Positions 44,201 through 59,200 are shown, numbered from the stretch's first letter. The stretch is DNA of 64,000 nt from Elusimicrobiales bacterium (GCA_023701245.1 JAMPXK010000004.1:1-64000); one strand, 5' to 3'. Notes: generated by a model not told the origin, from the sequence alone. Program-made: numbers and translations.

Positions 44201-47200
44201 GGTCAGCGAGGAGACGTTGTTGACGAAGCCGGCCTCGTTGTTGGAGGCGCGGTCCACGGCGCGGGTCTGGACGATATAGTAGCGGCCGCTCTGCAGGGCC
44301 GGGGCCAGGGCGGCGTTGGCGTAGCTCCAGTTGGCGGCGCCGGTCACGGCGTTAAAGCTGGAACTCAGCACCGAGAAAGCGCTGATGCCGCTGTGCCACC
44401 ACTTCACGCTGGTCTCGTCGTAAACCTGCAGTTCCACCTTGTCCAGGTCCGACTTCAGGTTGGGCGAGTAGACGCCGTCCGGATCGGCCGCGGTGCCGGT
44501 AATGGAGGGCAGCGCGCGCAGGATACTGAAGGCGCCGGGAGTGGTTATCCAGGAGCTCGGCGTGGTGGTATCGTAGATGATGGTGTAGGCCGGCGCGGTC
44601 AGCTCGTTGTCGTCGCGGTTGCCGGCCTTGTCCTCGGGCTTGCCGTAAACGCTGTAGCTGCGCCCGTCCTTCATGGCCGGGGTGACCGCGGTAGCCGTGC
44701 TCCAGTTGAGCGTGCCGGCGGCCAGGATATTGCTGGAGGACATGAAAGTATCGAACGTGCGGCCGTTCCAGTAGGCGCCGAGCGTGTTGTCCTTGATCAT
44801 CACCAGCACGCGGCTCATGCCTTCCTGGTAGGCCGTGGGCAGTTCGCCGCGGCCCGGGTCGAAGGCGGAGCCGGAGATGACCGGCATGGCGTTCACGTAA
44901 GGCTTATTGGGCGAGAGCACCTGGCCCAGCGGCGTGGTATTGTCCACGATGACGGTGCGGTTGGTGGGCGGCGTTTCGGCCTCGTTGGCGGAGTTGTAGC
45001 CCACGGTGGAGAAAGTATAGGTGGAGTTGTCCAGGGTAAAGGCCACCCCGCCGGAAACGCCCATGGACCAGGCGCCGGCTATGGCCGTCACGTAAGTGTA
45101 GGTATCGATGGCCAGCCAGGTATCGTTGCCCTCGTCCCACCAGCGGACCGGCTCTTTCAGTTTCTTTATGCGCACCTGCACGTTGCCCACCGGGCGCAGG
45201 TTGGTGCCGTTGCCGATGACGGCCATCAGGTCGCTGGACCGGTAGTTGCCCATTTCCGTGCCGGGCGTGTTGATGAACGTGTCGGCGGCGGGCGAGACGA
45301 AACTGAACGTCAGGTCCGGCGAGTTCTGGCCGGGGTACGGGCGCATGTTGCCGGCCTTGTCTATGGCCAGCGCCTGGATGTCGTACGAGTGGCCGTTGGC
45401 CCAGCCGATGGCGGAAGTGTCCCAGGTCCAGGTACCGGGCTGACCGCGCGGGTCGTTGACGGTGCCGGTGGTGAACCAGATGCGGTCGTTAGGATAGGCG
45501 GACGCTGGGCAGGAATCCCACGAGTTCAGGGCGTTGTTGTAGCAGGCCTGCGGCGCGGTGATCTTGCGCAGGGCTATCTGCACCATGTTCGTGTTGCGCA
45601 GTTCGCCGGGCAGGGTGTCGCGCGCCGTGCCTTCCACGTAAGAAATGTAGGACGGCGACCCCGTGGGAAAGGTCACGCGGGAATCGGGCGTGGTGGTGTC
45701 CCCGGTAAAGTAGTTGGTGGTGTAGATGGTCTGGAGGTTGTAGACCAGGTCGCGCACCCGCGTCATGGCGTAATACGTGGTGCCGTCGGCTATGGCGCCG
45801 GCGGGCATATTATAGACCCAGGTGCCGGAGGAGGCGCCGGTAAAGGCGGTCAGGTGCCAGGACCGGGCGGCCCCGCCGAAGCCGGTGCCGTCCCACCATT
45901 TATCGTCGGTGAGGCGCTGTACGGCCAGCTCCACGCCGGTATCGGTGCTGATGCCGGCCTCGTAACTGCGCGGCGCCGTCCAGGTGTGGATATTCTCCAC
46001 GGAGTCGTCGGCGGTGCCGGTGATGGCCGGCACGGAACCTATAAAGCTGTTGTGCGCCGGGAAAGTGATCTTCGACGTGGGAGTGGTCAGGTCCACGATA
46101 AAGGTGAAAGTGGAGAAGTAAGCGCCGGAATTATTATTGAGCGCGTTGTCCTTGGCGTAGTGGTAGATGTAATATTCGTAGCCGTCCTGCTGGGAAACCG
46201 GCGCCAGGTCCTTGTACCAGTTATTGGTGCCGGTAACGCCGAAGGTGTCGGTAGGGGAGGCGCTGGTCCAGTCGGTGTTGTTGAAACTCCAGTAGGCGTT
46301 GTCGGAGCGGCGGATGCGCAGGCGCACGTCGCTTACCGCGGAGGGCTCGGTGCCCACGTCGAAAGCGGTGCCGGCTATCAGCCCGGTGGCAACGCTCAGC
46401 GCGTACTTGTCCGGCGCCGTAATGCCGGTCATCGGGATGACGCTGTCGAAAGTGAAGTAGTAGGCCGGCGTCCCGTCCGCCTTCTGGTTGGCGTCTATCT
46501 GCGCCAGCGACGGGGAATCTTCCCAGTTGCCGGCCATGTCGCGGGCCCGGGTCCAGACCGAGATCTTGTTGTTGTTGACCGGCGCCAGCGAAGGCAGCAC
46601 CAGGTTCCAGGTGCCGTTGTTGTAGGTGGCCGTGCTCCAGAAAGTGTACTTGTTGGCCGCGTCGGTCCAGTCGTCCAGGGTGTTGGCGTAGGGCGGGTAC
46701 TTGAGCATGGCGTTGAACGTGCCGCGCGCCTTCACCAGCACCTGCAGCCCCGTCACCACGCCGGTGTCGGTAGCCACGCCGTAGAGGGCGTAGACCGAGT
46801 TCTGGTAGGAGCCGGCGGCCGGCGACGTGGTCACGGACACGGGGTCCATGTTGTCGAATTTTATGGTGCGGCCCACGGCCAGCGGCACGTCGGCGTTGGC
46901 GGGGTCGGACCCGCCGGGGCCGAACTCGCGGTTCTGCGCCAGGTCATAAGCCCACGGCACCAGCAGGTAGCTGCGCAGGTAAGGGGCGGACCCGCTCAGG
47001 CCCGCGATGACGCCCTGCAGGCCGGCCGGCACGCTGTACTGCCAGTCCACCACCGGCTGCCCGGCGCCGTAGGCCGCCGTGTCCACGGCCGTCTCGTACC
47101 ACACCGGGTTAGCGTTGTTGAAAGCGTTGACGCCGTTCCACCAGTTGCCGCCTATAAGGCGGATGGCCACCTTGACGGTGTAAGTGCCCAGGCCGGCCTC

Positions 47201-50200
47201 GTAAGTGCGCACGCCGTTGCGTTCGTCCTGGGCGGTGCCGGTTATCAGCGGCAGGGCGTTCACGTATTCCGTCATCGGGCTGGTCACAGTGGCCGTGGGG
47301 ATGTCCAGGTCGAACTTGGTGATAACGGACGCCACGGAGGAATAGTTGCCCGCGTCGTCGGCGGAGCGGGCCTCGTACTTGTAGCTGTGGTCGCTCACGA
47401 AAGCGATGTCCTTGTCGGAGTAGGTCCAGTTGGCCACCGTGCCCTGGGCCTGCAGCCAGATGCTCTGCGCGCAGCCCACGAAGGAGGCGCCGTCGAAACA
47501 GGTGCCGTTCAGGTCGGAGATCGCCACCGACACGGTGCTGGGACCGCTGTAGGCGGCGGTCTGGTTATTGGTGGCCGTACCGGCCATGGGAGTGGAAAGC
47601 AGGATCTGGGAGTAGGTGCCGCCGTCCAGCGGGAAACCCAGGGAGACCAGCGGCCCTGTAATGTCATACGTAACTGTACGAGTAGAATAGACCGCGGAAA
47701 CGTTGCCGGCATAATCCACTCCCCTGGCCACCAGGGTGTAAACCGCGTCGTCCCTCAAGGCGGCCGGGGAAAGGGTGTAATACCACGAGGTCGGGCCCAG
47801 CTTGACGGCGTTGACCGCGGGCCAGGCCGTGGTCTGCCAGCCGGTGCCGTTCCAGTAGCGGGTCGCGCCGCCGGTGCCGGTTGAGATCATAACCTCCACC
47901 CGGTCCAGGCCGGCGATGTCCGCGTTGGCGTTGCCGCCGAAACCCGGCAGGTCCCGCACGGCGGTGGTGGTGGGCGAGGTTATGGCGACCGTGGGCGGCG
48001 TGTCGTCCACGGTGAAATACTTCACGTTGCCGCCGCGGCTAACCGGATCTTCCCAGTTGCCGGGGCCGGAGTCGTCGGCCAGGCGGGCGTCGTCCATGGC
48101 CTTTATCTCAACCTTGTACTCGCGGTCGCCGGCAGGCCAGGTGATGTCGTTAAGGTAGACCCAGCTCCAGTCCGGGCCCACGTAGGACACCGAAACGGGC
48201 TGCCAGGCGGCTTCGGAAGAAATGGCGCTGGTGAAAGCCGAGGGCTGCCAGTACCAGGTAGTGGCCCCCGCCAGGTAAGAGAGGCGCATGCTGCCGTCGG
48301 CCACCCCGGAATTATTCTCGCTGTAGAAACTGTCGGCCGAGGTGCCGTAGAAGCGGGTGCTGGTGGCCGCCTTGCCCACGTTGGCGGACTTGTAGCGCCC
48401 GCTGAACCCGTCCTGGTCGTCGAGCGGGAAGGTGAACACCGAGACGGGGGCCGTCTTGTCTATGTTCACGACCAGCGAGGAGATGTCGACCTGGAAGATC
48501 TCCTGCGTGTTGCCGGCCACGTCCAGGGCTTTGGCCAGGAACAGGTAGCGCATGCCGTTGGTGGCGGCCACGAAGCGCAGGTCCAGGTTGGCGGGCGCGT
48601 AGACCCAGCTGGTGGCGTTGGGCGAAAGAACGCCGTTGGTCTTCATGGAGATCCACACGGGGCTGGCGCCGGGGGTGAGGAAGTCGGTGCCGTTGAACCA
48701 GAGCGGCGGGTTGCCCTGCTGCTGCATGGCCAGCTGAACGTCGGAATTGTTGAAGTTGTCTCCGGCGGTGCCGGTAATGGCGGCCAGCTGCCTCAAGCCT
48801 TTTTTATTGGCGTCGTAAGGGGCGGTAACGCGGGCCACGGGGGAGGAGATGTCTATGGTGAAAGTGAAGGCCGTGGCCGAGCCCATGTTGCCGGCCTTGT
48901 CCGTGGCGTAGAGCTCCACCACGTAACTGCGGTCCGGTTCGAAAGCGCGGTTGGCCGTGAAGTAGGAGGTGGTGTAGCCCACGGTCCCGGTCTTGAGGAT
49001 ATCGTTCCAGACCACGGTGGCGGTCAGGTCGGTATAGGCCCCGGCGGCGGTGAAAGTGGAAGCCTGCCAGTTCCAGTATTCCGCCACGCCCTGGCGTTTG
49101 ACCCTGAAATACGCGGAGGCGACGTCTCCCGGTGCCACGTCCGTCAGCGTGCCGGCCAGCGCCGTAAGGGAGCGCATGTAGGCCTTGTCGGGCATGGTCA
49201 CGCCGGCGGCCGGAGCGGTGGAGTCCACAATGAACTCCACGCCCACGCCCGGCGACTCGATGGTGCCGTTGCCTTCATGGGAGGCCCGCGAGATGGCGCG
49301 GTAGCGGCGGTTGACGTTCCACTTGGCGGTAGGGATGCTCCACTGCCAGTTAGGCGCCACGTAGGTGTCCACCCCGGCAAAACCGGTAAACGCGGTGGTA
49401 GAGAGCCAGGCCACGCCGTTCCAGGCCAGGTCGTCGTTGCCGGCGCCCTCCGTCAGGTCCGGGCCGTAATCCACCACGCGCACCGCCACGGTGGTGGCGT
49501 AGACCGCCGTACCGATGATGGGCGGGGACGGGGCCGGCTTGAAATGCGGCACGGAAGTGTTCGGCGTGGTAATGGCCGACACCGGCGGCGGGGGCTTGAG
49601 CGTGAACTCTATGTAGGACGACACCGGGCCCGGCAGGCCGGGCTTGGGCACTTCGTTGGCGGCCTGGTCTATGGCCTTGGCGAAGACGCGGTAATTGATG
49701 CCGGCCAGCGGGGCCACCCACGACGGGGTGGAAACGCCGGTGGCCGTCCAGCTATTGCCCACCACATTGGCGTCGTAGAAAAGTTCGGTGGTGGAGTCCC
49801 ACGCGTGCGTGGCGAAATTCCAGTAGCGGGCGGTATCCATCTTGTAGTAGGACAGCACCACCCTGTCCAGCACGCCGGGAACGATATCTTCGGCATTGCC
49901 GGAAATGCTGTTGAGTTCGGCCTCTATCACGGCCGCGTGGGACGGGGAAGTTATGGTGGAGACCGGGTTGGTAAAGTCGGCCTTCACGTTGGTGGCGGTG
50001 GCGTACACCAGCTGGTAGTTGCCGGCCCGGTCGTGCGCCCAGGCGTTAATCTCGTAGGTCTCGCCGGTGGCCCAGGGCGCGGTATTAAGCTGCCACCAGG
50101 TGGCGTTGGGGCTCAGCGTGCCGCCGCTGGCCAGCACGCTGTTGGAGATCGCCGCCACGGCCCAGGAGGACCCGGCCACGCTCCAGTACTTGCCCACGTC

Positions 50201-53200
50201 GCTGACGCCGGTGAGTTTTCTTATCCGCACGTCCACGTCCTGCAGCCTGCCGTTGAGCTTGTCGTAGGAACCGCCCGCCACCTTACCGGTGGCGCTGATG
50301 TAGCCGTTGTCGTACGGGTAGAAGATAGCGGCGGTAGGCCGGTAGACGTCGTAAACGAAGGTCGCTTTGACGCCGTAGCCTTCCTCGTTGGTGGCCGCGT
50401 CGCGGGCATTGGTCTCCACGCGGAAAATACCGCCGTCGCCGCCTATGAACATGTCGTCGGAAACGGTCATGGTCCAGTTGTTCAGGGGCGGGTCGGCGAG
50501 GAACACCGTAGGGCCGGGATTCCAGGAGGCGCCGTTCCAGTACCAGCCGTCGGAGGCCCTGGAGAGGTATACGCGCACCTGGGACACGCCCGAGCCGCCC
50601 GGATCGTAACTGGTGCCTTCAAGCGCCACCGGCAGAGTATTGATATGGGCGTAATCCGAGGGGACGGTAACCGTGGAGGCCGGCAGCTCGTTGTCGTAGC
50701 GGAAAGTCGCCGTAGCGTAAACCGTATCGAAGTTGCCGGACACATCCAGCGCCCGCGCCCTCACCCGGTAGCTCATGCCGCTGGTCCAGGTGGAGTTCTG
50801 GATGGCGTAGGTCCAGGCTGCCGAGGTGGTATAAAGCGTGGACTGGGCGGCAAGCCACGGAGCGTTGGCTTCCGGCTCGCCGGGGGCCGACCAGGCGGTG
50901 GGCAGCGAAGGGTCGTAGTAGCGGCCCTGCGCGGGCAGGTATACCGTGAAGCGTACGGAATTGATGCCGATATTGTCGGCGGCGGTGCCGGTAAGCGCGG
51001 GCAGCGTGTTGTGGTTGGGCAGTCCGGGCAGCGTTATAGCGGTGACCGGCCTCTCATTGTCGAAGGTCAGCACGGTCCCCACCCCGGCCGGGACGTCCGT
51101 GTCCACCGGTTCTCCGGCCTGGGGTCCGTACTCGCGGTTCAGGGCGAGGTCGTAAGCCCACGGCACCACCAGGTAAGTTACGTTCTGGTTGGCCGAATTG
51201 GTCAGGTAGGAGATCAGGTTGGCCGGCAGATCGTACCTGAACTTATTGGGCGTATCAGTAGTGGAGTTGACCACCTCGTACCATTTGGGCGTGGCGCTGT
51301 TGAAATTGTTGGTGTCGCTGTTCCACCAGTTGGAGGGCGCTGTCAGGCGCTTGAAGGCCACTTTTATGGTGTAGCTGGAAAGCCCCGCCGCGTACGCCCT
51401 GGCCCCGAACCTTTCGTCCGTGGCGGTACCCGTGAGGTACGTGAACCCCGTGGTCAGCCCCGGCAGCGGATAGGTGAGGGTAGAGGTAGGCTTCTCTATG
51501 TCGTAATTGAACACCACCGTTGAAAGAGGAGAATCGTTGCCAGCCTCGTCGATGGCTTTGGCTTCCACCCTGTAAGGCCGGTTATTCACGAACGAGAAAG
51601 CGGGACTGGCGTAGGTCCAGGCGGCCGCGGCTCCCTGCGCTGGCAGCCACTGGGGACAGCCGCCCCAGCCGGCGCCCGTGAAGCAAGCGGGCCCGCCGTT
51701 GATATCCGTTATCTGCAGCGTTATGGTGCTGACCCCGGTATAAGGCGAGGACTGCCCCGGCTGGGAAGAAGAACCCGCCGCCGGAGTGGAAACCTTTATC
51801 TGCGAATATGCGGCCCCGTTCAGGGGGAAGTTCACCAGAACGGCCGGCGCCGTTATGTCGTAGGTGAACACGGACGTGGCATAAACCACGGAATAGTTGC
51901 CGGCGTAGTCCAGGGACCTTGCCGACACGGTATAGACCACGTCGTCCTTCAGTATGGCGGGATTTACGGTGTAATACCAGGAAGCGGGGCCCAGCGTAAC
52001 CGCCCTGTTCCAATCCACGGCCGCCACCCAGGCCGAGGTGTCGTCATCCCAATACCTGGTCCCATCCACGCCGCTGGTGGAAATACGCACATCCGTCCAT
52101 TTATGGCCGGCCAGGTCGGCGTTCACGCCCCCGTCTATGCGCGAGAGGGCCTTCAGGGCCGTCACCGCCGGCGTGGCGATGCTCACCGTCGGCGGGGTGG
52201 CGTCCACGATGAACCTGCGGGAAGGGTACGGCAGCTGGCTCCAGTTGCCTGCGCCGGTATCGTTGGACAGGCGGGCGTCGTCCATGGCCTTGACTTCCAG
52301 CAGGTACTCTTTGTCCCCCGCCGGCCAAACCAGGTCCACCATGTAGTCCCAGTTCCAGGAAGGCCCGGACCCGGAAACGGCCGCGGTCTGCCAGGCGGTC
52401 TCCGAAGAAATGGCCACGAAGGCGCCGCCGTCCCAGTAGTAGCTTGTAACACCCAGCAGGTAGGACAGGCGGATATTGATGGCGGACACGCCCGAGTTGA
52501 CGGCCGCCGGGTTATCGAAAGCCGTGCCCTTCAGCTGGGTGGAGTTGCCTGTCTTGCCTACCAGGCCGGGCTGGTAGCGGCCGCTGACGCCGTCGGAATC
52601 GTCCTGGGGCATGGCCATCATGGGGGTAGGCGCCGACTTGTCTATCTTCACTACCATGGAGGATTGGCCTACCACAAAAACGTCCTGCGCGTTCGCGGCC
52701 ACGTCCACCGCGCGGCTAAGGATCAGGTACCGGGAATCTTCCGCCAGGGCCGCGTCCAGGCCTGCCGGAGCGAACATCCAGCTGGTGGCGTCGGGGGACA
52801 GAAAACCGGTGGTTCCGTCCGCGTCTATCCATTGCGGCGGCTCATTGGTGTTGCTGCCGAAGCCGCTGCCGTCGTACCAGACATTGGTTGCGCCCAGTTT
52901 GCGGATGGCCACCTGCAGCCTGGAGTTGAAATGCCCGTCGTAAGCCGTACCGGAAATAACAGGCAGGGACCGCATGCCCGACCCGTTGGCGTCCACCGGC
53001 AGGAGGATCCTGGAGGTCGGCGAGGAAACGTCGAAAGTGAAAGTAACTTCCGGGGCGGCGCCTGTATTGCCCGCCTTGTCGGTGGAGAAGAGCTGCACTA
53101 CGTAGGTCTTATTGGGCTCCCAGGCCGCGTTGTTCAGGAAATAGGAAGTGGTATAAGACGCGGCGTTGCCTATGACCGTGGCCGGCAGGTCCGTATAGCC

Positions 53201-56200
53201 CGGCGCCAGCGCGGTAAAGGTGGAGGCCTGCCAGTTCCAGTATTCGGCGGCGGTCTGGCGCTTCACCCGGAAATAGGTGTTCTGCAGCTGGCCCGGGGGC
53301 AGGTCCGACACGGACCCGTCCAGCGAGGTCACGCTGTTCATGAAAGCCTTGTCCGGGTAATTTATCGCCGGGACCGGAGCGCTGGAGTCTATCACGAAGT
53401 CCGGCCCGCCCGAGGGGGTCTCGAAATACCCGTTAGGGATGTGCAGCGCCTTGGAGATCACGCGGTACCTGCGGTTCCCGTTCCACGCCGCCACCGGCAG
53501 GGTATGCTGCCAGGTGGATCCGTCGAAAGTGTCCACCCCCAGGTACAGCCCGGGATTGGCCGTGGCGGAGATCCACGACGCGCCGTCCCAGACCAGGTTG
53601 TCGCCGGTGGCCAGCTCGTTGAGGTCACCGCCGAAATCGGTTATCCTTACCTGCACGGTGCTGGAGAAGATAGCCGTACCTATTATGGACGGGGCGGGAT
53701 TGGGCTTGAAATGCGGAACCGAAGAATCCGGGATACTGACGCCGCTGAGCGGCAGGGGCGTGCGCAGGGTGAACTCTACCAGGGGGCTATTCAGCGCCGG
53801 CGCCCCGGGCTTCACCACCTCGTTGCCGGCCCCGTCCACCGCCTTGGCGAAGATCCTGTACTCGACGCCCATATCCGAGGTCACCCAAGTGGGAGTGGAG
53901 GCACCCGTGGCCTGCCACAGCTTGCCGGGGATGTTCAGCGTAGTGGCCTCATAAAAAAGTTCGGTGCCGGAAGACCAGTTATTCAGAGCGGCGTTCCAGT
54001 AGCCGGACGGCGCCGTGATCTTGTAGTAGGAGAGCAGCACTTTGCTCACCTGGCCGGGGGCGAGGTCCGACGCCGAGCCGGAGATGACCGTCAGGTCCGT
54101 GGTCAGGTCGTCTCCGTTGTTCGGATAGGTCACGCTGGAGCTGGGCAGGACGAAGTCGGCGGCCACGTTGAACGCGGTGGAATAGACCACCTGCCAGTTG
54201 GCGGCCTTGTCCACCGCCCTGGCGTTCACCTCGTAGAAAATGCCGGTATCCCACGGGGAGGCGGCCAGCTGCCACCAGGTCCCGTTGGGGCTCAGCGTGC
54301 CGTAAAGAGTCACGTCGTTCCAGACCTCGGGGGCGCCGGCATTGGTCCAGTTGGCGATAGAACTGTTCCAGTAAAAATTGTCCGAACTGCGCTTTATCCT
54401 GACGAACACCTTGTTCACACGCCCGGGCCAGTTGTCCGCGGCCGTACCGGTCGCCCGGCCGGCCTGGGACAGGAACCCGTTGGTCACGGGATAGGTAACG
54501 GTGGCGGTGGGGATGTCCACCTCGTACACGTAGCTGGCCGTGGAATAGACCAGTTCGGCGTTAAGGGCCTTGTCTATGGTCCGGGAAACGAACTCGTAGC
54601 GGCGCCCGGGCTTCCAGAAGTTTATCTGCGCGGAGCCGGACTGCGGGGTGTTCCAGTACCAGTTCTCCGAGTTGGAGCTGAAACTCCCGTCGCTGGCGGA
54701 AGCGTTCTCCCAGTTGCCCAGGTTAAGGTTCGGGTCGCCGGAATCCCAGTCCTGCGTGGTGCGGTTCCAGTAATAGGTGGTGCTTTCGCCGAGATAGGGG
54801 TTGGGATAGCGCAGGATCTTCAGCTTGACGCCGGTGAGGACGTTGCGGAGGTTGTCCGTGGTGGTACCGCTGCTCGACAGGAACTGGTAATTATAATGAG
54901 AGTCGGCGGCCGGGGAAGTCACCGCGGAATCGGGCCTTTCCGGGTCCGCCTGGTACGGGTCGTAGACGAAAGTGGCGGTGGAAAGGGCGGTTTCCACGTT
55001 GTTGCCCTTGTCGTAGGATTTGCAGACCAGCCGGTATTCGACGCTGTTGGCCCAGTTGGGGGCGGCAAAGGTCCAGGTCCCGGAGCTGGTGCCGGTGAAG
55101 GACGCGGTATACCAGTAGGCGGGGTTATTTTTAAGCGCGTCGGCTTCGTCGAGCACCCAGTTGGACGGGTCGGGGTCGCCGTTGTAGGTCCTGTTGTTGA
55201 TGGTGTCGCGGATAAGCAGCTTCACGGAAGTGACTACCGGCGTATACGCCACCGTGGCGTCCAGGTCGCTGGCCGTGCCCTGTATGGTCGTCAGGGAGCT
55301 CTTCTGGTCGCCGTCGGAGACGTTGGTGAACCTGGAGGCCGGCTTGGTAGGATCGTAAATGACGTCTATATACGGCAGGTCGGCGTAAATGCCGCCCTTT
55401 TCGCGGTTGCCGGCGGGCGGCGGGGAGTTGCCGGGGGCGGCCGTGTCGCGGGCCTCCGTCCTTATCCGGAAAATACCGCCGTTGGTCCAGCCGTGGCTGC
55501 TTATCCAGACCACGTCGGAGGTATCTATGAACCAGCTGGTGTTGTCCACCTCGTTGCGGACAGGGCAGATGTCGTTGCGCCAGTACTTGTTGGAATTATC
55601 CCAGCAGTACGGAGCGCCCACGGGGATATTGTCGGTCTTCTCGATGTAAACGTAGATGCCGCCCACGCTGCCGTCCGCGCCGGGCGGGTAGTCCTGCACG
55701 CCGCCGCTGATCTCGCTGACGTCGTGGAAATAATCCGCGGAAGGCGCCCGGGGAACGCCGTTCTCCACCACGTTGACTATGGTGGAAGTAGGCATGGACA
55801 CGTCGTAACGGAAAGAGCGCTCGTTCACGCCGTTGACAAAGAGCGTTTCCATGTTGCCCGAGGTATCCAGGGCCCTGGCCTTGAGCCGGTACCACCGGCC
55901 TTGCGTCTGCAGCGAAACGGGCATCGGGTAATTCCAGGTGGGATACCCGCCGGCGGCGGCAAAGTACGTATTGAACTCGCTGACGTAGGCCACCCAGGCG
56001 GAACCGTTCCACGCCCACTGCGGGTTATCGGAAGGATAGACCAATTCCAGGTCCACCCTGGCCACCTGGCCAGACTGCGGGGAGTCCGAAGCGTTGCCGG
56101 TCAGCTGCGTCAGGTCGTTGACGAAATTGGTCACCGGCCAGGTTATGGCCGAACTGGGTTTGCTGTTGTCCACCGTGAAAGAGTTGGAGGACTGGCCCAC

Positions 56201-59200
56201 GGTAAAGACCGTCTGGTAATTGCCGGGCAGGGAACGGTCCTTGGCCACCGTGACCAGGCGGTAGTTGGCGCCGGCCTCGAGGGGCTCCGGCATCTGGTAG
56301 GTCCAGGAGGACGGCCAGATCTGGGCGTCGGGCAGGTCCGTGTTGGCGGGCTCGCCCACCTGCCACGCGCCGCTGTAGTTGAACCACTTGCCGGCGTTAA
56401 CGCCGGTCTTGGCGTACAGCTTTATCTTCACGTTGCCGCCGGTGGGGCTGATACCGGAGTGCGCGTCGTAGTAATTACCGTAGAACATGGCGTTCATGCC
56501 GCTCACGCCCAGGTCCACCGGGAAAACTATGGTGGAGGTAGGCGCCGTAACGTCCCAGTAGAACGTGGTGCCGCCCAGCGGCGGGGCGACGGGCTCGAAG
56601 AGGTTTACGGGCTTTACCAGGTCGGTGGCCTTGGAATACACCGTGAACGAGGAGCCGGACACCACGCCCCAGTTGGAATCCTGGAAGTCCAGCGTCCAGT
56701 TGGCGCTCACGGCGTTTATCGGGGTGCCGGGAGAGGACTGGTAGTCGTAGACCGGCACCACGCCCGACCAGCCGGGCCAGTTCCAGTACTTGCCGTCGGC
56801 CAGGTTCCTGATGGCTATCTGGACGAAATTCAGTTTTTCGATAGACCCCACGCCGGGGCCGTCCTGGGCGGTACCGGTCAGCTGGGACAGCGAACTGTAC
56901 CACCGGTTGTTCTGGGGCGCGGTAAACCCGGAGGTCGGGGAACTCGTGTCTACTATGTAGTTCCTCTTAGGGGTGCCCAGGTCCACCGTCTCGATATTGC
57001 CGGCATAGTCTACCGCGCGGGTGTAGATGCGGTACTCCGTATTGTCGCTGTTCTCCACCGCGGGATAGGTCCAGTTCACGGTGCCGGTCACGCTGAACCA
57101 GATCGGGGTAGGAGAACCGAAAGCCGCCCCGGTCCAGTAGGAGCCGCCTTTCCTTATGGCGATGGAAGAGGTCTTTACCACGAACGCGTCATAGGTGAAG
57201 CCGGACAGCCCGGCTATCGGGGAGAACTGGTCCCCGTTCACGTCGGGCCACACCACCGAGGTCTGCGGCGCCACGTTGTCTATCACAAAGGTGTTGGTGG
57301 ACGCCGCCGGCTGCCAGTTGCCGGCCTTGTCCAGTATCTGCACCGACATGTAGTAGGTGGTCTGGTCTTCGCTGAAAGCTTCCGTGGTAATGTCGACCGA
57401 CCAGTTCCAGTTGGAAACCGTCCCGCCGGGAGTTACCTCCAGGGTGCTTACCGCCACTCCCCAGGTATTGGTATCCCAGTTCCACCACTGGCCCTGTTTC
57501 GTGGGGGAGCCCGCGCATTGCAGGCGCAGCACGGCTTTTTCTATCTTGCCGGGGTCCGTGTCCGAAGCGGTGCCGGTAATGGACATGGTGGGCAGGGCGG
57601 AATTGATCTTAATGTAGCTCTGCGCCGAAGGAACGGAGATATCCTTGGGATAGGTGACCGCCGCGGCCGGGTTCACCGCCGAGTCATAGACGAAGTTGGA
57701 CGCGGTGACGGGGCTCTGGATATTGCCCACCTTGTCGGTGGCCCGGCTGTAGAGCGTGAACGCGGTATTATTCTTGGCGTTCCAGTTAATGGCGGTAGAG
57801 TAGCTCCAGGTATCGCCGCCGGAAGCGTCGAACCAGGTGGGGGTGAGCGTCCAGACCGAACCTACCGGATTCCAATAGTAGTTATCGGAAGACTTTATCT
57901 GCAGTTCCACCCGGCTGATGCCGGAGGCATTAGGCGCGGGGTCGATACCCAGGCCCGAAAGCGACGGTATGGAGTTATAGAAACCGTTGTTCGCCGGGAA
58001 GTCTATGGTGGTCTGCGGCTTGAGAATGTCCCTGTGGAAGGCTATAGCAAAAGGCCCGAAGCGCTGGTAGCCTGTGTCCTTATTGACGAAAGTCTGGTTA
58101 TACGGGGAGCCGCCCTGGCGGGTGGCCACGCTCCAGGAAGCGCCGTTCCATTTGGATGTGAACAGCGAGGAGTCGGCAATAGCGGCAACCACGTACATCT
58201 CATCGGAAATGCTGTCCGCTTCCAGCCGAAGGATCTGCGCGTCGCCCAGGAAATTGGGGCCGCCGCCGCCCGCGCCGGTATAGGTCGTCCAGCCGGTGCC
58301 GGGGTTCTTGGCGTAGCGCAGGTAATCGTCGCCGCCGCCGCTCCATACGGCTATGGCCTCGTTGCCGCTGGCCTCCACGCCCACGTCGAAAGAACCGTAA
58401 TCCGTACGCTCCAGGCCGGTCTCCACGTTCGCGTTCACGGTCCAATTGGCCCCGTCCCAGCGCATCAGGGCCAGGTCGTTGTCGGAGTCCGAGGCCGCGC
58501 CGAAAATTTCCGCGGTGGCGTTGTTGCCGCGCAGGCGGATCTTGCGCATGTTCACATTGGAGCCGGCCATTACGTCGGGAGCCGTGAATTCTCCCGACCA
58601 CCGGGTAGCTTCCGGGTCGGCACTGGTGTAAATGCGGTAGCGCGGTGTGCCGAGTCCGTTGGTGTTGTAAGTGGTACTGTTGTTGTCCGCCCACATTATC
58701 AGCGCCCGCTGCGTGGAATACTCCCAGGCCAGGTCGAAGATCTCGTACTCAGGCCGGCTGGCCACCTGCGCCTCGGCCGTATCCTCCAGTTTCAGCGCCA
58801 GGTGAGCCGGCACGGAAGTACCGTTCCAGACATACGCGTAAATGTCCGGTGCCGCCTGGTTGTCCAGGGTGGCCACCATTATTTCGTTGGAGGTAACTCC
58901 GGGATTGGCCTCCGCCCTCACCCACCAGGCCGTACCCAGCTGCCCCACGTCGGAGAAACTCTGGCCGGAGGCGCCGTAGATCCAGGTTGAGCCGTTCCAC
59001 ACATTGTATTTGGGAATGCTGCTGTCCGCGTAAAAGACCACGCCGCGGCCGGTCTGCCGCTCATAGGCCACGTCGAAGGGCCGGAAATATTCGCCGCCGG
59101 TAGCCAGCGGGAAGGTGACCGTGGCCAGTTCCTGCGGCGTGGTCCAGCCGCCGCCCGGAGTCCACACTTGGGCCAGTATCTTCCCTTCTGCGTCCAGGGT

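Larger units (their letters stand above)
36770..58030 (-). repeat. First repeat block of the giant protein: 55 Ig-like repeats of about 129 aa
   Basis: Hand count of the D.(t/s)(P/A)P.S.vt.P......l..isGtA.D starts; each repeat also carries Y-W-N/W and A.D.aGN signatures. Confidence 0.8.
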
